DNA of 64,000 nucleotides from Castellaniella sp. S9 (GTDB lineage Bacteria; Pseudomonadota; Gammaproteobacteria; Burkholderiales; Burkholderiaceae_B). The position numbers and the translations under genes are program-made. Under the pieces are notes generated by a model. That model made no database searches, was not told the origin of the DNA, and saw only the letters and a program-made list of their open reading frames with translations. The stretch covers positions 186,001 through 250,000 of the forward strand of contig NZ_JAPFGD010000001.1 in the NCBI RefSeq assembly GCF_027257175.1, written 5' to 3'. This document shows positions 63,707-64,000 of the stretch, piece by piece. How positions within the stretch are numbered: position 1 is the stretch's first letter; each line of letters opens with the position of its first letter.

Positions 63707-64000
63707 TCACACAGTCTTTGTGCGCTGTACTTCGACCGTGACGTGCGACAGCTCGTGGATCGGCGCCAGCAGCACCTTGTAGTCCTCGGATTCCTTCGGT
63801 TTGCGGGCGATCAACGAGACGATGGCGGCAAAATGACCCGGACCGACCTGCCAGACATGCAGATCCGTGATCTGGTCGCCTGTCGGCTCCAGCACTTCCC
63901 GAATCTCCCGCTGCACTTGTCTACTTTCAGTTGTGGCGTCAAGCAACACGCTGCCAGAGTCGCGAATCAGCCCCCATGACCAGCGAACAATCACCAGTGC
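63707..64000 (-). CDS. dmeF: DmeF-type CDF cation efflux protein (3' part, runs off the window)
   Basis: About 97 residues visible, open at the window edge. The text RWSWGLIRDSGSVLLDATTE and ITDLHVWQVGPGHFAAIVSL matches the last membrane helix exit and the C-terminal cytoplasmic domain of cation diffusion facilitators, closest to DmeF (Co/Ni efflux). It fits the metal-resistance character of the island. The 5' part lies outside. Confidence 0.82.
   Translation of the reverse strand, partial: ALVIVRWSWGLIRDSGSVLLDATTESRQVQREIREVLEPTGDQITDLHVWQVGPGHFAAIVSLIARKPKESEDYKVLLAPIHELSHVTVEVQRTKTV

Noticed and set aside
63544-63741. A short plus-strand open frame near the right end
   Set aside because: No ribosome-binding site or homology was recognised, and it runs into the antisense of the CDF efflux gene.

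Overview
The window looks like chromosome of a high-GC betaproteobacterium, most likely Burkholderiales/Alcaligenaceae (Bordetella/Achromobacter/Castellaniella-like). The evidence is the flagellar order flhDC-motAB-cheA-cheW-mcp-cheR-cheB-cheY-cheZ followed by flhB-flhA-flhF, strong GC3 codon use, and the general gene content. I cannot name the species from sequence alone.

Positions 1-16,700 (all minus strand) hold a flagellar and chemotaxis block: flhD, flhC, motA, motB, cheA, cheW, a transmembrane receptor, cheR, cheB, cheY, cheZ, a receptor without an obvious membrane anchor, flhB, flhA and the 5' part of flhF. Many neighbours overlap by 4 bases (ATGA), so they are probably translationally coupled. 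An AT-rich, palindrome-containing region of about 316 bases lies in front of flhD.

Positions 17,000-41,000 hold core metabolism and transport: divergent glpD/glpK, a TM2 membrane protein, a lipoate-ligase-like protein, a SulP transporter, a TPP-riboswitch-controlled cytX transporter followed by a yeast-type cytosine deaminase homologue, and a quinol nitric oxide reductase (norB) divergent from norR with a sigma-54 promoter and three NorR-type boxes between them. These are followed by an SbmA/YddA-type ABC exporter, a SirB2 protein, a YeiH-family permease divergent from a LysR regulator, a patatin phospholipase, and an EamA permease divergent from a MarR regulator. The last part is a three-gene multidrug efflux operon (OMF lipoprotein, EmrA, EmrB). 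A MarR-type operator occurs in two nearly identical copies, in front of marR and in front of the efflux operon.

A tRNA-Asn (41,044-41,119) marks the border of an acquired region of lower GC content. Right behind it lie the 3' end of a tyrosine integrase and a frameshifted piece of an IS630-family transposase. Then follows a copper-resistance island (41.6-57.2 kb): P1B ATPase, DUF411 protein, cytochrome c, cupredoxin, copB, copA, an M23 peptidase, dsbD, a DUF2933 protein, a YncE-like beta-propeller, copR-copS and a CueO-like oxidase. Five copies of an ATTAC-N6-GTAAT-like palindrome (three perfect, two with one mismatch) sit in the promoter regions and probably define the CopR regulon.

The last part (57.2-64 kb) holds an osmC / membrane protein / ChrR-type cupin / flavin amine oxidase / zinc alcohol dehydrogenase operon divergent from a LysR gene. 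It also holds several gene scars: an SDR C-terminus, an ada C-terminus, and an in-frame chimera of a 2OG-Fe(II) oxygenase N-terminus with a conjugative relaxase (DUF3363) C-terminus. The window ends inside a DmeF-type cation efflux gene. This part reads as the eroded end of an integrative element.
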